Below are positions 6,050 through 6,550 of a DNA stretch of 6,550 nt, in pieces. The DNA lies in contig JAUWHV010000072.1 in assembly GCA_030605675.1 (NCBI GenBank), forward strand, positions 1 to 6,550. The letters run 5' to 3'. Position 1 is the first letter of the stretch; the number at the start of each line of letters is the position of its first letter. Under the pieces are notes generated by a model. The model did no database searches. It saw only the letters and a list, made by a program, of their open reading frames with translations, and had not been told where the DNA came from. Position numbers and translations under genes: made by a program. Source of the DNA: Deltaproteobacteria bacterium. Its GTDB lineage: Bacteria > Desulfobacterota > Dissulfuribacteria > Dissulfuribacterales > UBA3076.

Positions 6050-6412
6050 ATGCCTTGGGTAAGACAAGAGGACTGTACCGGTTGCGGTGATTGTATTGAG
6101 GAATGCCCTGTTGAGGCCATTTCAATGATAGACGATAAGGCGGATATTGATATGGAGGAGTGTATACGCTGTGCCATATGTCATGATATCTGTCCGGAAG
6201 AGGCCGTAAGGCATGATAGTGAAATGGTCCCGGTTGAGATAGAAGCGAACGTAATAAGAACTAAAAAGTCAATGGAGGCATGCGCGAGCCATTTCGGTAA
6301 TCCCGAAGAAGCTCAAAAATGCCTCAAGAGATGGATAAAACATTATAATAGAGAAAAGACAATCGCCGAAAAAACCATGGCAGAGATTCAATCACTTCAA
6401 GAAATATCTTAG
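6050..6412 (+). CDS. Dicluster 4Fe-4S ferredoxin-type protein with helical C-terminal tail
   Basis: This is a predicted cytoplasmic iron-sulfur electron carrier of 120 residues. Two classic CxxCxxCxxxCP motifs are complete: Cys9, 12, 15 and 19 followed by Pro20, and Cys38, 41, 44 and 48 followed by Pro49. It should therefore bind two [4Fe-4S] clusters in a bacterial-type ferredoxin fold covering about residues 1-55. The remaining 65 residues are charged and probably helical (about 72-118). They include Cys78 and Cys91, which are not part of a cluster motif. No membrane segment or signal peptide is visible. The ATG start is fixed by AGGAGGT 6 nt upstream. The gene is flanked by a divergent transaldolase and a convergent gene, so no operon partner indicates its redox client. 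The tail may be a docking segment; that is inference. Confidence 0.92.
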   Translation: MPWVRQEDCTGCGDCIEECPVEAISMIDDKADIDMEECIRCAICHDICPEEAVRHDSEMVPVEIEANVIRTKKSMEACASHFGNPEEAQKCLKRWIKHYNREKTIAEKTMAEIQSLQEIS

Positions 6413-6436
6413 GAACTGAACCGTGCGATTCCGATT

Positions 6437-6550
6437 TTAATGGAATTCTCTGTTTTTGATGGATAAGCTTTTGTAATTTATTGGGTCCTTAACATAACTT
6501 TCAAAGTCTTTTTCATAAAGAAACTGGGAAATCATTTCATCGACCTTAGC
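6437..6550 (-). CDS. Unrecognised protein, C-terminal fragment (5' end outside window)
   Basis: Read from the right edge on the - strand, bases 6550-6440 give 37 open codons ending at TAA (6439-6437). The translation begins AKVDEMISQFLYEKDF and ends in SLSIKNREFH. It is charged, moderately hydrophobic and looks like an amphipathic helix followed by a short tail. The reading frame is in register with the window edge, so the gene continues outside. Its stop lies 24 bp from the ferredoxin stop, a tight convergent arrangement that fits a real gene end. Only a short stretch is visible and I recognise no family, so an open frame by chance cannot be excluded. Confidence 0.5.
   Translation of the reverse strand, partial: AKVDEMISQFLYEKDFESYVKDPINYKSLSIKNREFH

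Noticed and set aside
6413..6436. Possible terminator between the ferredoxin gene and the convergent partial gene
   Set aside because: Only very weak symmetry is present (GGAA against TTCC) and no stable GC-rich stem with a T-run is visible.

Overview
This window is a bacterial chromosomal segment with moderate GC content. It carries the 3' part of a rod-shape (elongasome) operon on the + strand, a convergent two-gene unit on the - strand, and a divergent ferredoxin-type gene followed by the tail of another - strand gene. Typical Gram-negative features are the mreB-mreC-mreD-PBP2-rodA order, a periplasmic DUF4124-plus-SLT lytic transglycosylase, and a stand-alone dicluster 4Fe-4S protein with a helical tail. 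Together these suggest an anaerobic Desulfobacterota/Deltaproteobacteria-like organism. That placement is inferred from gene content and protein flavour, not from a phylogenetic marker.

Layout: bases 1-137 are the last 44 codons of mreB. Then come mreC (174-1028), mreD (1025-1531), the class B transpeptidase PBP2/mrdA (1521-3428) and rodA (3415-4530). From mreC onward each gene overlaps the next (4, 11 and 14 bp), so translational coupling is likely. The first three complete genes start with GTG, TTG and GTG. MreB filaments, the MreC/MreD membrane scaffold, the RodA glycan polymerase and the PBP2 transpeptidase form the complex that inserts peptidoglycan along the side wall.

Only 6 bp after rodA the opposite strand begins. 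A secreted lytic transglycosylase (4537-5142) sits directly downstream of a small-subunit transaldolase (5149-5793). The transaldolase has a good ribosome binding site and a plausible sigma70-type promoter (about 5825-5852).

Bases 5794-6049 separate the transaldolase from the divergent ferredoxin gene (6050-6412). This gap holds the most unusual structure in the window: a cluster of heptamers of GAATTGN/GATTGNN type, followed by a perfect 7-nt-period block of TCAATNN heptamers, the reverse-complement theme, ending 5 nt before the ferredoxin Shine-Dalgarno. Hairpins can form between the two arms. The last 114 bases read, on the - strand, as the C-terminal 37 codons of a gene I do not recognise.

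Most of the window is ordinary core cell-wall biology. I do not see a new defence, mobile or biosynthetic system. The points most worth following up are the heptamer-repeat leader of the ferredoxin gene, the helical tail of that ferredoxin with two extra cysteines, an exact 17-bp repeat shared by rodA and the lytic transglycosylase on opposite coding strands, and the run of non-ATG starts in the operon.
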